NCBI GenBank assembly: GCA_944990035.1
Contig: CALYLX010000126.1
Coordinates: 310,001 to 374,000, forward strand
Direction of reading: 5' to 3'
DNA from: Clitopilus passeckerianus
Lineage: Eukaryota > Basidiomycota > Agaricomycetes > Agaricales > Entolomataceae
DNA: 64,000 nt
The notes under the pieces are model-generated. The model had not been told where the DNA came from and searched no databases. It saw only the letters and a program-made list of their open reading frames with translations. Positions 48,898-59,641 of this stretch are shown piece by piece. Numbering within the stretch: the first letter of the stretch is position 1; each line of letters begins with the position of its first letter. Made by a program: the position numbers and the translations under genes.

Positions 48898-50409
48898 ATG
48901 GCCCTCCCACCATCGACCGCTAACTGGCATTGGAAGAACAAAAACATCACTCGTTGGGGTACAGAATGGTTTGAGCGTGAGCTGGTGACGATCAGCGTCA
49001 CCGGAGACAAGGAAGGGGAGGTTGTCTCTGTTTCTTCAGTCAAGGAGGTCGATGGAGATGTAGAGCTCGGCCAGCGCAAGTCGAAGTGAGGAGATGCTGT
49101 CAGAACATACTGGCTGAATTGCTGATTCGTTTTGGACAGGCTGATCACTATCTTTGACTGCAAGGTTGTTCTGGACTGGGAGGGTAAAACTGCCGACGGA
49201 CAAGATGTAAAGGGGTCTCTCACTATCCCTGAGGTTTCCCATGAAATTGTTCTTGATGGATTGTCTGATTATGCTGTAAGTTGGTGCTCTTAAAATGCAA
49301 TTGCGTGACGTATGTTGAACGTCCCTTTCTTCAAGTACGAGTGGAGGTTGTCGACTGCCCGTTCTCTAGAAGTTGAATCGGTCTTTGCGCTTGCAAAATC
49401 CCGCCTGCCTACCGCGTTGGAGACCAAGTTTGCGGAATTCCCTAGCGCAATAATCAACACACATGGCAAGGACCTTACGGTCAGCGCAGACCCCAGCCGA
49501 TCTGCTACTCCTGTCACTGGAGGAGCCGCAGCCAAGGCGCCTGCACCGGTGCCATCTGGCTCTGCTCCTGTTCAACCGAAGAAAACGGCTGGAAAACCTG
49601 CCAACACGACGACCGTAAACGTCACTGCTACTTTCCAAGCCTCTGCAGATGACTTGTTTGCCTTCCTGACTGACGAGAAAAGGATTCCGGCTTGGACACG
49701 TGCACCAGCTCAGGTATGCATTCAAAAACTTAGGTTCAGAAAAAACGACTCTAATCCCTGCCATAGTCGAATCCTACACCTGGCGGCAAATTCACTCTGT
49801 TCGGAGGAGGCGTCAAGGGTAAATATGTGTCACTTAGCCCCAGCAAGGAGATTGTGCAGACATGGACCCTGGCATCTCCTACATGGCCATCGGGTGGGTG
49901 TCCTAGCTCTTCTTGCAGAGAGGATCCTGACCATAAATATTTTAGGACACGAGGGTACACTGACTACAAAACTTGATCAATCTACTGACTCAACGACACT
50001 AACACTCTCACTTGCTGGTGTACCTACCGGCCAAGAGGAGGAGATCAAGAAGAACATAGAAGGCTACTAGTAAGCTTCGACGTTCGTTCATCCTCCATCG
50101 AGTTCACTAACATCGTCATAGTATCCATGGCTTCAAATCCATTGGGTACGTACAGCTTTACCTATCTGGATCTGTATCTTCGTCTTCCCAACGATCAAAA
50201 CGCGCCACCATACCAAAGCCACAAAATTCCTCTTCATATATGCCTGCTGTTGCCATCGCATGTCTCGTCCTTGTGGCTGCTTTCTCAATACCCTTATTTT
50301 CGTCTTCGACCTCTTCCAAGTAATATGTGTTTGGTGAATAAATTATTGACATTGCGTCACTTTTTTCTTTCCTCCTCTTTTTTGTTACAGGTTGGGCTCG
50401 GAACTCTGA
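48898..50409 (+). CDS. AHA1: AHA1, activator of Hsp90 ATPase
   Basis: AHA1 binds Hsp90 and stimulates its ATPase cycle. Seven exons (48898-49085, 49140-49275, 49336-49713, 49767-49893, 49946-50069, 50122-50145, 50391-50409) total 996 nt, giving 331 residues, with every junction in phase. The N-terminal Aha1 domain is recognisable (NWHWKNKNITRWGTEWFERE, the yeast NxNNWHW-type contact region), followed by DCKVVLDWEG and SLTIPEVSHEI. An Ala/Pro-rich linker leads to the C-terminal AHSA1 (START-like) domain: VTATFQASADDLFAFLTDEK, GGKFTLFGGGVKGKYVSL, IVQTWTLASPTWPSG, and the end YIHGFKSIG plus LGSEL, matching the usual short hydrophobic finish of the family. The last intron (50146-50390) is 245 nt, far longer than the others, and stays open for a while if it is not removed. 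Confidence 0.93.
50146..50390 (+). other. Last AHA1 intron, with an open alternative 3' end coding a tail anchor
   Basis: Donor gtacgt and a strong pyrimidine-rich acceptor (ending tttgttacag) bound this intron. If it is retained, the frame continues from KSIG for 58 more codons to a TAA at 50321-50323. The extra tail is Ser/Lys/Arg-rich, then has a hydrophobic stretch (AVAIACLVLVAAFSIPLF), and ends in about seven polar residues, the classic layout of a tail-anchored protein. Confidence 0.6.
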
Positions 50410-50620
50410 TACCTAGAATGACGACTCAACACGATCGCGCGCGTTTATGGCTGATGGTGTAGGGAGAGTACTTGTAATATGCCGGAAAAAATGTACAATT
50501 CATGGAATAATAAAGAGGTGTATAGAATTTGGGCAGAGCTTTTGATTGTCGCAGAAATTTTCAGGGCCGCGCCGCGTAACATTATTTACTGAAGGTTTGT
50601 GTAAATCAATCAACGATTTC

Positions 50621-52057
50621 ATGGCTTCCGTCGAGGCAATCGACCTCGAAGAGTCCTACGACCACCTCAGAGTTCTCGAGACTCCTGCACATGTATCTTG
50701 TCTTTCATTTGGGCATGCAGGGCACCTGTTCGTAGGGTCAGGTAAGTTAGGTGGCCTGAAATCATCACTCTTCTGACAGCACTCTCCTGGTACTAGACGA
50801 TGGTTCTCTTCGAGTCTACGATCTTTCTACATTCAAAGTCATCAAAGCTATCCGCGGTCTGGGTGAAGAGATATCGTCGTTAGTTTGTACGAAACGGTCA
50901 GGCTCCGAGCTGAGGGATGTATGGCTAGCATGTCGGATGCGGGTATGTTGCAGAAACTCTGCCTACATTTGTCCTGCAGCTGAACCAAATTCTTTCATTG
51001 TGGCTTTCAGATCATGAGGTTTCGAATGGACACCCCAAAAATGATACAGAATTCTGAAGATGCTGTTTCTTCAGTGGAGGTGGAAGGACCAGATGACGAT
51101 GTATTCAATGAGGTATGCCGGATTCGTGTTTCTTGTACGGAAAGTATCTGAATGCCACCAGGAAGCTTTCTCTGAACCCAGATAAAACACACCTGGCTTT
51201 CTGCACGGATTCAGGTGCCGTTGGAGTGCTGGAATTGGCGACAATGTCCGTCCGTAAGATGCAGACATCACACCAGAGCGTACGCTTGACCGTCCACACT
51301 TCCCAAGTCTCTCTCTGAGTTTATCTTTTCAGGTGTGCGGTAATGTCAAATTTCTCAAATCTCATCCTCGTGAAATTGTTAGCGGAGGATATGACCAAAA
51401 GCTCCTTCATTTCAACTTCACGCAGCAGGCCCTGTTATCTTCGTGCCAAATGCGTAGGTCTTTCCTGCTCGCCAGAAGCCTCCTTAAATCCTTACGTTCT
51501 TCTTGTTTTCAGCACCCTCCGAAGCCACAGGCGGAATGTCTCTTTCGCCTCCTTTCATCATGTCGACTGCATCTTCTCCCTCTGGGATCTTCGTCGCCGG
51601 GACCGCAGATGGGCGTTTATGGTTCAGTCTCGGCGGAACCAGGCAAAAGAAGAAGCCAAAAGTCTGGCCCGGGCTGAATGAAGAACAGGTCGTCGTGCAA
51701 AAAGTTGCGGAAGGACCTGTAGTCGCCATGTGCGTTCTCCTCTTCCCTGATTTTCACCCGTTCAGAAATGGAGGTTTTTTGCATTCTAGGGCATTTGATA
51801 ACGCGGGAGTTCTAACGATCTCTACGCTGCTCGGTGTAATTACTCGCTTCGAATTGAAATCCGGCGCAGATGGAGCAATGGAGCTGGTGAAAGTGTGGCA
51901 TCAGGAGAGCAGGAGGTTGGGTAAAGTTAATGCGGTGGTTGTTGACGATAAACGGATCATAGTTGGAGGGTTTGCGACGGACGGACGAGGGGTCGTCGAG
52001 ATTTGGAGGAAAACGGAGAAACCTCGCTCGGACTCAACGGATGTAATTTCATTGTAG
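50621..52057 (+). CDS. WD40-repeat protein, WDR53-like
   Basis: About six exons encode roughly 365 residues. The start ATG at 50621 (MASVEAIDLEESYDHL) precedes the first beta-propeller blade (VSCLSFGHAGHLFVGS, then DGSLRVYDLST after an intron). Later blades include LSLNPDKTHLAFCTDSGAVG, NVKFLKSHPREIVSGGYDQK, GIFVAGTADGRLWF and VVVDDKRIIVGGFATDG with VEIWRK. The repeats are loose, as in WDR53, whose animal member acts as a DCAF-type adaptor candidate for Cul4 ligases. Substrate and function here are unknown. It starts 211 bp after the AHA1 stop on the same strand. Confidence 0.78.
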
Positions 52058-52220
52058 CTGGTCGGTCCTGACAGATCTACCTCCGTATAATGAACAATGT
52101 TCACGATGAAGAGACCTGACGATGCGATTTCATGCTGAGTGGCGCGTTGCTGCGAGTTCCATTAGTGCCTGCGTAAGTAATCTACCAGAAATTTCTATGG
52201 GTATCCGAGTTGGACGACTG

Positions 52221-53229
52221 TCAATTTTGCTTGCTCTCCTGAGCGGCGCTCCCCTGGGCCTCCTCCAACTGCTTCTCCAACTCTGCGATACGTTTCAGAT
52301 GCCCGTCCCTGGTTGCTTTCAATTTTGTCAGGTACTGTTCATCCGTCACCGGCTGTACGCCAAACAGGCTCAGCAGTCGATCTGACATTGAACGTGATCC
52401 TGATACAGCAGAGGCAGCCGGCATAGGAGACGAAGCAGCCTGTAAAGATGGAAGGGCCAACCTGGAGGATTGGTTCCTGTCTGAGATGTACCGTAGCCTT
52501 GCAACGCCGACTTCATTGTAGGCTATTTGGAGCAAGGTACATACTGCACCTATGGACAAGGCACCGGGAAGAATTGCTCGATGGCCAGCTGGGAATTTCG
52601 AGGTTGATGATTAGGTTTGGTTCCATGAAGTCAGAACTGAAATTTGAACGTACATTTCCACCCCCTGAGCAGACCTCCAGCAAAAGCGCCACTGACACCT
52701 GAGTCAAGTGTTTTATGTTGCCTCAGCTCGGTCCAGGTGAGAGGTTCTGGAGAAGTGGATTTCGCGGCTGTAAGTTCCTGCCTTCTGCGTTCGTACTGTG
52801 GCCAGGACAAAGTAGACACCAGCAGAGGGCTTATAGCCAATTCGCGGATGCCTGCACAGACTGTTAGATTCTGCGACACCCCTCCTGAAGTCGGACACTC
52901 ACTGAAGAACGCAAAGGCGGTGACACCACTGTTAACGGCTGCGGCCATAGACAAAACACCATAGTTAGGCTGCCTGCGATAAATTCCATAAAGTCCGGTC
53001 GCAAAAGCACAGACGCCAGCTAGAAAAGCAGTAGCGGGTCAGTTAAATCCTATGTTTCCCAAGCTTTCATAAGACGGACTTGCATGTTATTGAAGTACCA
53101 CGGATGATATTTGAAACCACCGAGTCGTCCATTCGTTGGTGTTGGCTGGCTGAAGCAGCGAAGGCGTTGTTTGCGGAAACAGCCAAAGCCAAACAAGTGC
53201 AGGTCAGTTTGCTACCTCCATTTATACAT
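52221..53229 (-). CDS. Uncharacterised multi-pass (probably mitochondrial) membrane protein
   Basis: I joined exons in phase as MYKWSQPTPTNGRLGGFKYH (first intron after ATGTATAAATGGAG), HPWYFNNMQ, AGVCAFATGLYGIYRRQPNY, GVLSMAAAVNSGVTAFAFFS, IRELAISPLLVSTLSWPQYE, the SGVSGAFAGGLLRGWK segment, and ALSIGAVCTLLQIAYNEVGV. The last exon ends with a coiled-coil tail (ELEKQLEEAQ) at 52221. Three or four short hydrophobic, Gly-rich segments recall the Tim17/Tim22/Tim23 fold, but I would not name a family. Length is about 260 residues. Its start codon is only 54 bp from that of DCTN6 on the other strand. Confidence 0.7.
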
Positions 53230-53283
53230 GGCGTCAAGGCCACCACCAGCATCGAGCTCATGAGGCTCGCGGCCTAATAGAAT
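53230..53283. promoter_or_regulatory. 54-bp divergent gap between two start codons
   Basis: The start codons at 53229 (minus) and 53284 (plus) are separated by only 54 bp. Both core promoters must therefore overlap the opposite gene or start with very short leaders. No TATA box is visible. Confidence 0.6.
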
Positions 53284-54019
53284 ATGCCTCCAATGTGAGT
53301 ACAATGAATTACAACTCGTTTTATATATGCTGAGATATCTAGTCGCGATAAATTCACGATCCATTCAAAAGCCGTCGTTTGCCAAGATGTGGAATTGAAA
53401 GGCGATATTACAATTGGCGCTGGTAAGAAAAAGACTGGGACGCAACACATAGAACATTCAATTTTACATCTCCAGGGACTGTTGTGCACCCAAAGGCCAC
53501 TATATTTGCTATTGCAGGACCAATTGTCATCGGAAGTAACTGCATCATTGAGGAGAGTGCAATCATTGTAAACAGGTAAATCATCCCCAACGTTCATGGC
53601 AGCAACACGCTAACTGAAACATAGACGGAAAGAAGTTATGCGGATAGGCGACGATAACTTGTTCGAGATTGGCTCCCGTAAGTTCCGATAAGCTGCACCA
53701 CTCAATCCGCCATTCCAACCTCTTCTCAGGCATTGAATGCCCCAGCCTTGGCGATAACAATACCATCTCTACACGCGCACGAGTCCACCATACAGTCCGT
53801 ATGGGCTCCTACTGCGTGATAGGCGCGGGATGTCTGGTCGTACCGACCGAAGACGAGATGCTGGACGACTACACGACTGTTTACGGCCCCTCCGCAGAGC
53901 GACGGACATGGAGTGGAAGGGGGAAGGCTCAGGAGGCTGATCTGAGGAGGAAACATGCCGAGTACCTGAGAGAGATGTTACCAAAGTTTAATAGGGTAAG
54001 ACGAGGAGACGGTGCTTGA
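53284..54019 (+). CDS. Dynactin subunit 6 (p27)
   Basis: DCTN6 sits at the pointed end of the dynactin complex, which links dynein to cargo. Exon 1 is ATGCCTCCAAT only; splicing in phase gives [20 protein letters not shown], followed by the left-handed beta-helix hexapeptide pattern ([43 protein letters not shown]). Next come [32 protein letters not shown] and [15 protein letters not shown], then a C-terminal helix ([26 protein letters not shown]). Five exons, about 200 residues, in the normal size range. Short introns interrupt the helix turns. Confidence 0.9.
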
Positions 54020-54469
54020 AGTCATGCAGGTGTCTTGATGTTTAAATGCAATCTCTTTGACACGGAATACGACTATCGCCTCCGGGGCATTTCAATTATA
54101 CTGCGCACTGTCAATTTGCTGTTTATGAGAGCTTGTAAATGGCAAGCCTTGACGTCTCCGACGGAGTTGAGATGAGATGTTTCGTCAAAGCGAAAACGAA
54201 CTATTCGGATCGATTCCAGTAAAGTCACCCAAAGTCCGAATGCTTGAGTGCAACACAAGCCAAGTAAGATACAGAAATAATAGAAGAATATATTTTTTCA
54301 AGCCCGTAGATAAAATACATAAAATAATGCTAATGCTAAGTCTAATCGTGTGGTTGCAGGTAACTACGTCTATGTGATGATGAGGATGATATACAGACGC
54401 AATGATACTTTTTGGAGAGTCCATGTCTAGGGAAAAGAGCATGTATTATATCTCATTGAAGGAAACCTT
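54020..54469. other. Convergent intergenic spacer
   Basis: The 450 bp between DCTN6 and the stop of the NRPS-like gene are AT-rich in the second half and have no coding signal. They hold the two 3' untranslated regions. Confidence 0.5.
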
Positions 54470-57400
54470 TTACGAATCCCAAATGGCACCGAAGGCGGGA
54501 AGACCACGAGAGACCATGCCGTAGACAACCCTCTCAGTGAGAGGTTGGTTGGAGATGATAATCAAGGCCTCAGCGTTGAACTCCTTGACGAGACGCCAAG
54601 AAAGCTTGACCATGTCGGGTTTGCCGTGCTCACGAGTGTCTGAAGAAGTTGATCAATACCAAACCGCAGCCAGGAAAGCTATTTGGACTTACTGTAGATA
54701 ACAGCCTCAGGGTTGGCCTCGAGAATCTGGTTGACGAGCTTATCACCGAACGTCTCGCGGACGCTGGGAGCAGTCCAGAGGAGGCGGATAGGCTGAGCAG
54801 CAGCAAGAATCGCAGGCGTGCAAGGTCCAATACCAGATCCGGTGGCGACAACAACAATGCGGTTGAACATCTGGGCAATGCGCATGACACCATAGGTGGG
54901 GATACCACGCTTCCAGATCTTGGTGGGTGGCTTAGCGATCATCTTGCTAGACCAATCACCGGCGCGGGAGACGACAAGGGAGAAGCCTTGCTTTCCGGGC
55001 TCAGGAATGGTAGCGAAGGAGTGCCATTCGGTCCAAGGGGAGTCGGAGAGACGAACAAAGGAGCCAGCTCCAGGAGTAGCTGAAATGAAGAAATCAATTT
55101 TGCTATTTCGATCTACGAAATGATCATCAACTCACTATAGTCGAAGTACATGCGGACACAGTGGTTGGAGAGCTTCTCGCAGCGGACGTCAACTTGGGCA
55201 AGGCGGACCCAGGGGAGAATGAGCGAAATGGTAATGACAACTGTGAGCCAGAGAGGGGCGGAGTGGAGGAGTGCATTGTGGAGAGTGGAATCACCCTTGT
55301 AGTCGTTGGTGAGGAGGACGACTTGACCCCACACGAGAGCAGTGGCAGACCATCCGAGGAATCGGTGAGTAGCCTCGAAGGTATCGTGGAACTTCTTCCT
55401 GTTGGCGGGGTAGACGAAGAACAAGATGAAGCAGAGGATGATCAAGATGGCATACGAGAAGACCAGTGTTGCACCAGACGCCTAGAAACGGTGTCAGTAT
55501 GATTTCAGGTCGAATGTTTTCCTGGACTTACTCCAGTGCCACGAATAGTCTCTTGAGTAGCGCGAGCACAGAAGAGAACCAACCATGTCGTTCCTGAAAC
55601 ACCAGCACCGGAATGAAGACCACCGATATGATACACTCGAGCGCAGACACTTCGGATTGCCATGGGCCAGGAGGGAGGAACAGCCGTGCAGGTCACGAAG
55701 AACGCATCGATAACGTACTCCTGTCGCATGAGAATGGCCACGAAGAGGTTGCCGATAACTGGCTTGGCAATCTCAGATGCATTGGCACCCTTGACAGCGT
55801 ACCAGATGAAGATGGCCAAGTTGATGACGTAGACGATGGAGAAGAGTCGACGGTAGAGGTACCAGAGCTGATGGCGGAAGTTACGGAAGGATCGGCTTTG
55901 GGTCTTGGGTGGCAAGACATCTTCCTTGTAGCCAGCCCAGATGGAGGTCTGTCCTTCGAGTTTCTCTGGGGAGATATTCTTCTCTACGGGAATGCCAACG
56001 AGGGTTGGGGCCTCAGACTTGGTGGTGGCTACAGTCGCAACGGAGGACATCGTCGCAACAGAGGTGGTAGATTGGTTCCATTCCTTATTGGCGATAAATG
56101 GATTGGCGGTGGCAGGAGCTACCGGAGCTGCAACTACCGGAGCTGGGGCAGGGGTTGGAGTGGGGGAAGCGGAGGGAGTCTGCATCGATTCACGAGCCAA
56201 TGCTTCCAAAGCACGCTTGTCGACCTTTCCGTTTGCAGTCTCGGGGAACTTCTCAAGGGCAACGTACTTGGATGGTACAGCGTAATGGGGCTGAACCCTG
56301 GAAGTAGCCTCCTTGACAGCATCGACCGGCGTCTGGTTGGGAGCATAGAAGCCCCAGAGCTCGCCTTCAATCAAGACGGCAGTGGCAACATGGACACCAG
56401 GAGTAGTCTCCATGGCGGCGGCGACCCCATCGAGCTCGACGCGGAAGCCCTTGACTTTAACTTGGTGATCGACACGTCCGAGATGTTCGAGATCGCCGTT
56501 TTGTAGCCAGCGTCCCAAATCGCCAGTATTGAACATAAATGACCTAGGGATACATGAGAGGATGCTCGTCTCACGAAAATAGAAATACATACCCATCATC
56601 GAGGAAAGGATCGCGTTTGTACTTCTCAGCCGTCTTGTCAGGTAGGTTGAGGTATCCTCGAGTGATACCAGCTCCACCAGCCCACATAATGCCCATCTCG
56701 CCGATCTTCGCTGGCTTCTCGTTCTCGTCGAGTACGTAAACTGTGTTGTTAGGAGTGGGTCCACCGATACCCAAAGGAGCTCCTGGCGTGTGCAAGTGCA
56801 TGGTGTTGACGATAGTGATTTCGGTGGGTCCACAGCAGTTGTAGAACGATGTAGTCTTGGCCCAAGTATCGGCAAGCGCCTTCGGGCATGGTTCTCCTGC
56901 AACAGCGACGCTCTTGATGCTGGGGTAGTCGGCAGGATCGTGAGGAGCAAGCATAGAAGGAGTCGCGACAACGACGTCGACGGTCTTCATGACTGCGCGC
57001 CATTCCTTGGAAGTCTTGCCACGGAGGCAGAGGGTCGCGCCATTGCACATGCTGCCGAGAATCTCCCAAGCAGCCATGTCGAAGGAGATGTTCATGAGTT
57101 GAGAAACTCGGACACCATGGCCCATCTTGAGATTTCCGGGAGAAGTGCATACCACTATTCCGAGATTTATTAGTTGCATTCCTCACATACGGAGATAGAT
57201 ATAAAACTCACAGTTGGTGACATTGCTATGCTTCACATCGACTCCTTTGGGAACACCAGTGGTGCCACTGGTGTAGATGATGTATGCGCTGTCGTTGGTG
57301 GTGGCGAGGTCCTCAGGTTTCATGCAGTGTGTGGAAGGGAAGGGGGAGTCGCAGATAGAGTCTTCCAGGCAAACAACGGGCATGCTCGGGACCCTATGGG

Positions 57401-59641
57401 TGAACTTCCGCTGAACGAGGGCAAGAGAAGAACCAGAGTCCTTCAACGCGTGCTCGAGAGTCTTGTTGGCGACAACGTTGCCGTCCAAAGGAACATAAGC
57501 GGCACCAGCCTTGAGAATGGCAACGATACCGACTACCATGAGAACGGAACGTTCAACAAGGAGGCAGACGCGAGACTTGGGGGCAACTCCGCGTGCGCGG
57601 AGGCGGCTGGCAAGGCAGCTGGATTGGCGGTCAAGCTCGCCATAGGTGATCTTGTGGCCGAAATCTTCCACAGCGACGGTGTCTGGGTGGAGGGCAGCAT
57701 GGTATTCGAAGGCCTGATGAACCGTCTTGAATGCAGGCGGAATGGTAGCGCCAAGACCAAACAGGCTGAATAGCTGTTGATCAGCCGGGGAGAGGTTGGC
57801 GATAGCTTGTTCCTTGAAGCCCTTCTTGGCGGAAGCCTTGGGACCTTCGGTGGCGATCTTCTCTAGAGCTCTCTTATCGGTCTTACCGTTACTAGAAAAG
57901 TGTTAGAAATCGATCGATAAATGGCAGAAGACAGTCAGACTTACGCAGTCTCGGGGAAGGTATCGAGAGCAATGAAATGTGATGGAACAGCGTAGTGAGG
58001 CTGAACCCGAGCAGTGTTGGCCTTGACTTCCTCAACAGTGGCGGTTGCAGGAGCGAAGAAGCCCCAGAGCTCGCCGTTGAGCAAAATGGCGGAGGCAACC
58101 TTGACTCCGGGAGTGGTTTCCATGGCTGCTGCAACTCCGTCGAGTTCGACACGGAAACCCTTGACTTTGACTTGATGGTCAATACGACCAAGGTGCTCCA
58201 AATCGCCATCGTCAGTCCAGCGACCAAGATCTCCGGTGTTGAACATCAAAGAGCCATCGTCGACGAAAGGATCGCGAATGTATCGCTCCTCGGTCTTGTC
58301 GGGTAGATTAAGGTATCCCCTAGTGATACCAGAGCCTCCTGCCCACATGATACCCATCTCGCCGATCTTGCAAGGTTCCATCGTATCGGGGTTGAGAACG
58401 TAAACGGTGTTGTTGGGAGTTGGTCCACCGATGCCGAGAGGGCCTCCAGCCTTGTGGAGATGCATGGTGTTGACGATGGTGATCTCAGTGGGACCACAGC
58501 AGTTGTAGAAGTCGCCCTTCTTGGCCCAGTTGTCGGCAAGAGCCTTAGGGCATGGCTCGCCTGCGACTGCGACGACCTTGATTGTGGGGTAATCTTCGGG
58601 CTTGTGTGGAGCCAACATCGAGGGCGTTGCAACCACGACATCGACAGTCTTCATGACTGCGCGCCATTCCTTGGAAGTCTTGCCACGGAGGCAGAGGGTC
58701 GCGCCATTGCACATGCTGCCGAGAATCTCCCAAGCAGCCATGTCGAATGAAATGTTCATGAGTTGGGAAACTCGAACGCCTGGTGCCATCTTGAGGTTTC
58801 CAGGAGACGTGCAGACCACTAAACTTGATTAGAACCATGAAATTGTGAGAGATAACTATACTCACAATTGGTCACGTTCTTGTGCATTACATCGACACCT
58901 TTAGGGACACCCGTGGTACCTGAAGAGCTGAATGAGGGACAGGTCATAAGTTGAGTCTAGGATGGGCATACCACTAGTGTAGATGATATATGCGCTGTCG
59001 GTAGTCTTAGACAACTCTTGAGGCTTGAAGCAGTGAGACGGATCGGCATCAAAGTGAAGAGAGTCTTCGAGGCAGAGGTAGGGTGTCTCGGTGATACGGT
59101 GAATGAACTTCTTCTGGACTAGGACAAGTGATGATCCCGAATCCTTGAGAGCGTGGTTGAGAGTCTTGTCGGCAACTACGTTTCCGTCGAGAGGAACGTA
59201 AGCTCCGCCTGCCTTGAGGACACCGACGATGCCGATGACCATGAAAATGGAGCGTTCAACGAGTAGGCATACTCGGGATCCGGGAAGAACTCCGCAGGAT
59301 CGAAGGGTTTGGGCGAGGCAGTTAGCCTGGCGATCTAATTCTCCATAAGTGATCTTCTTCTCGAAATCCTCGACGGCAACGTTGTTGGGGTTGGTTTTGG
59401 CTTGGTGCTCGAAAGCTTGGTGAACGGTATCGAATTGTTTGTTGACTGATTCACCGAGACCAAAAAGAGAGAACAACTGCTTGTCTGCGGGAGAGAGGTG
59501 GGAAAGTCGGTCTTCTTTGAAGGCCTTCATTGCCGCTGAGGAAGTGAGTTGAATGGTAGGCCACTGGCTTGAGACCCTACATTTTATAAGACTGTCGTAT
59601 GTGGGGTCAGTGGCTTGTGCCATTGAAGGAGCACTAGACAT
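54470..59641 (-). CDS. NRPS-like enzyme: two adenylation domains fused to a TmpA-type membrane flavoprotein module
   Basis: About 1,570 residues. Adenylation domain 1: TYGELDRQANCLAQ, IIYTSGTTGVPKG (A3), NCCGPTEITI (A5), FNTGDLGRW (A7), GRIDHQVKVKGFRVEL (A8), then a truncated NGKTDKRALE (A10). Domain 2 repeats the same order and ends NGKVDKRALE. I see no carrier domain (no LGGDS-like motif) after either, no condensation domain and no NAD-binding thioester reductase. The C-terminal 500 residues contain an EGQTSIWAGYKEDVLPPKTQ linker, six or so membrane helices, and a ferredoxin-reductase-like domain (FATIPEPGKQGFSLVVSRAG, VVVATGSGIGPCTPAILA for nucleotide binding) ending GLPAFGAIWDS. That tail resembles Aspergillus TmpA, a membrane flavoprotein linked to conidiation signalling. 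Substrate is unknown. The start is the first ATG (59641); 59530 is an alternative. Confidence 0.85.
54743..54900 (-). repeat. Perfect 158-nt identity with 62435-62592 (reductase module)
   Basis: I compared the two tandem NRPS-like genes base by base here and found 158 identical positions, in the exon that codes for the nucleotide-binding part (GSGIGPCTPAILA region). Flanking sequence differs at scattered third positions. Confidence 0.85.
56983..57083 (-). repeat. Perfect 101-nt identity between the two adenylation domains, copy in domain 2
   Basis: This stretch is identical to 58647-58747, which codes for the same part of adenylation domain 1 (AAWEILGSMCNGATLC region). Sequence on both sides differs at many synonymous sites. 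Confidence 0.85.
58647..58747 (-). repeat. Perfect 101-nt identity between the two adenylation domains, copy in domain 1
   Basis: Partner of 56983-57083 within the same gene. The identity covers part of one exon and does not extend to the nearby intron. Confidence 0.85.

Noticed and set aside
55613..56506. A 297-codon open frame on the plus strand across the NRPS-like gene
   Set aside because: It is antisense to clearly coding minus-strand exons with known motifs; its Gly/Asp-rich composition is the mirror of the real gene's codon pattern.
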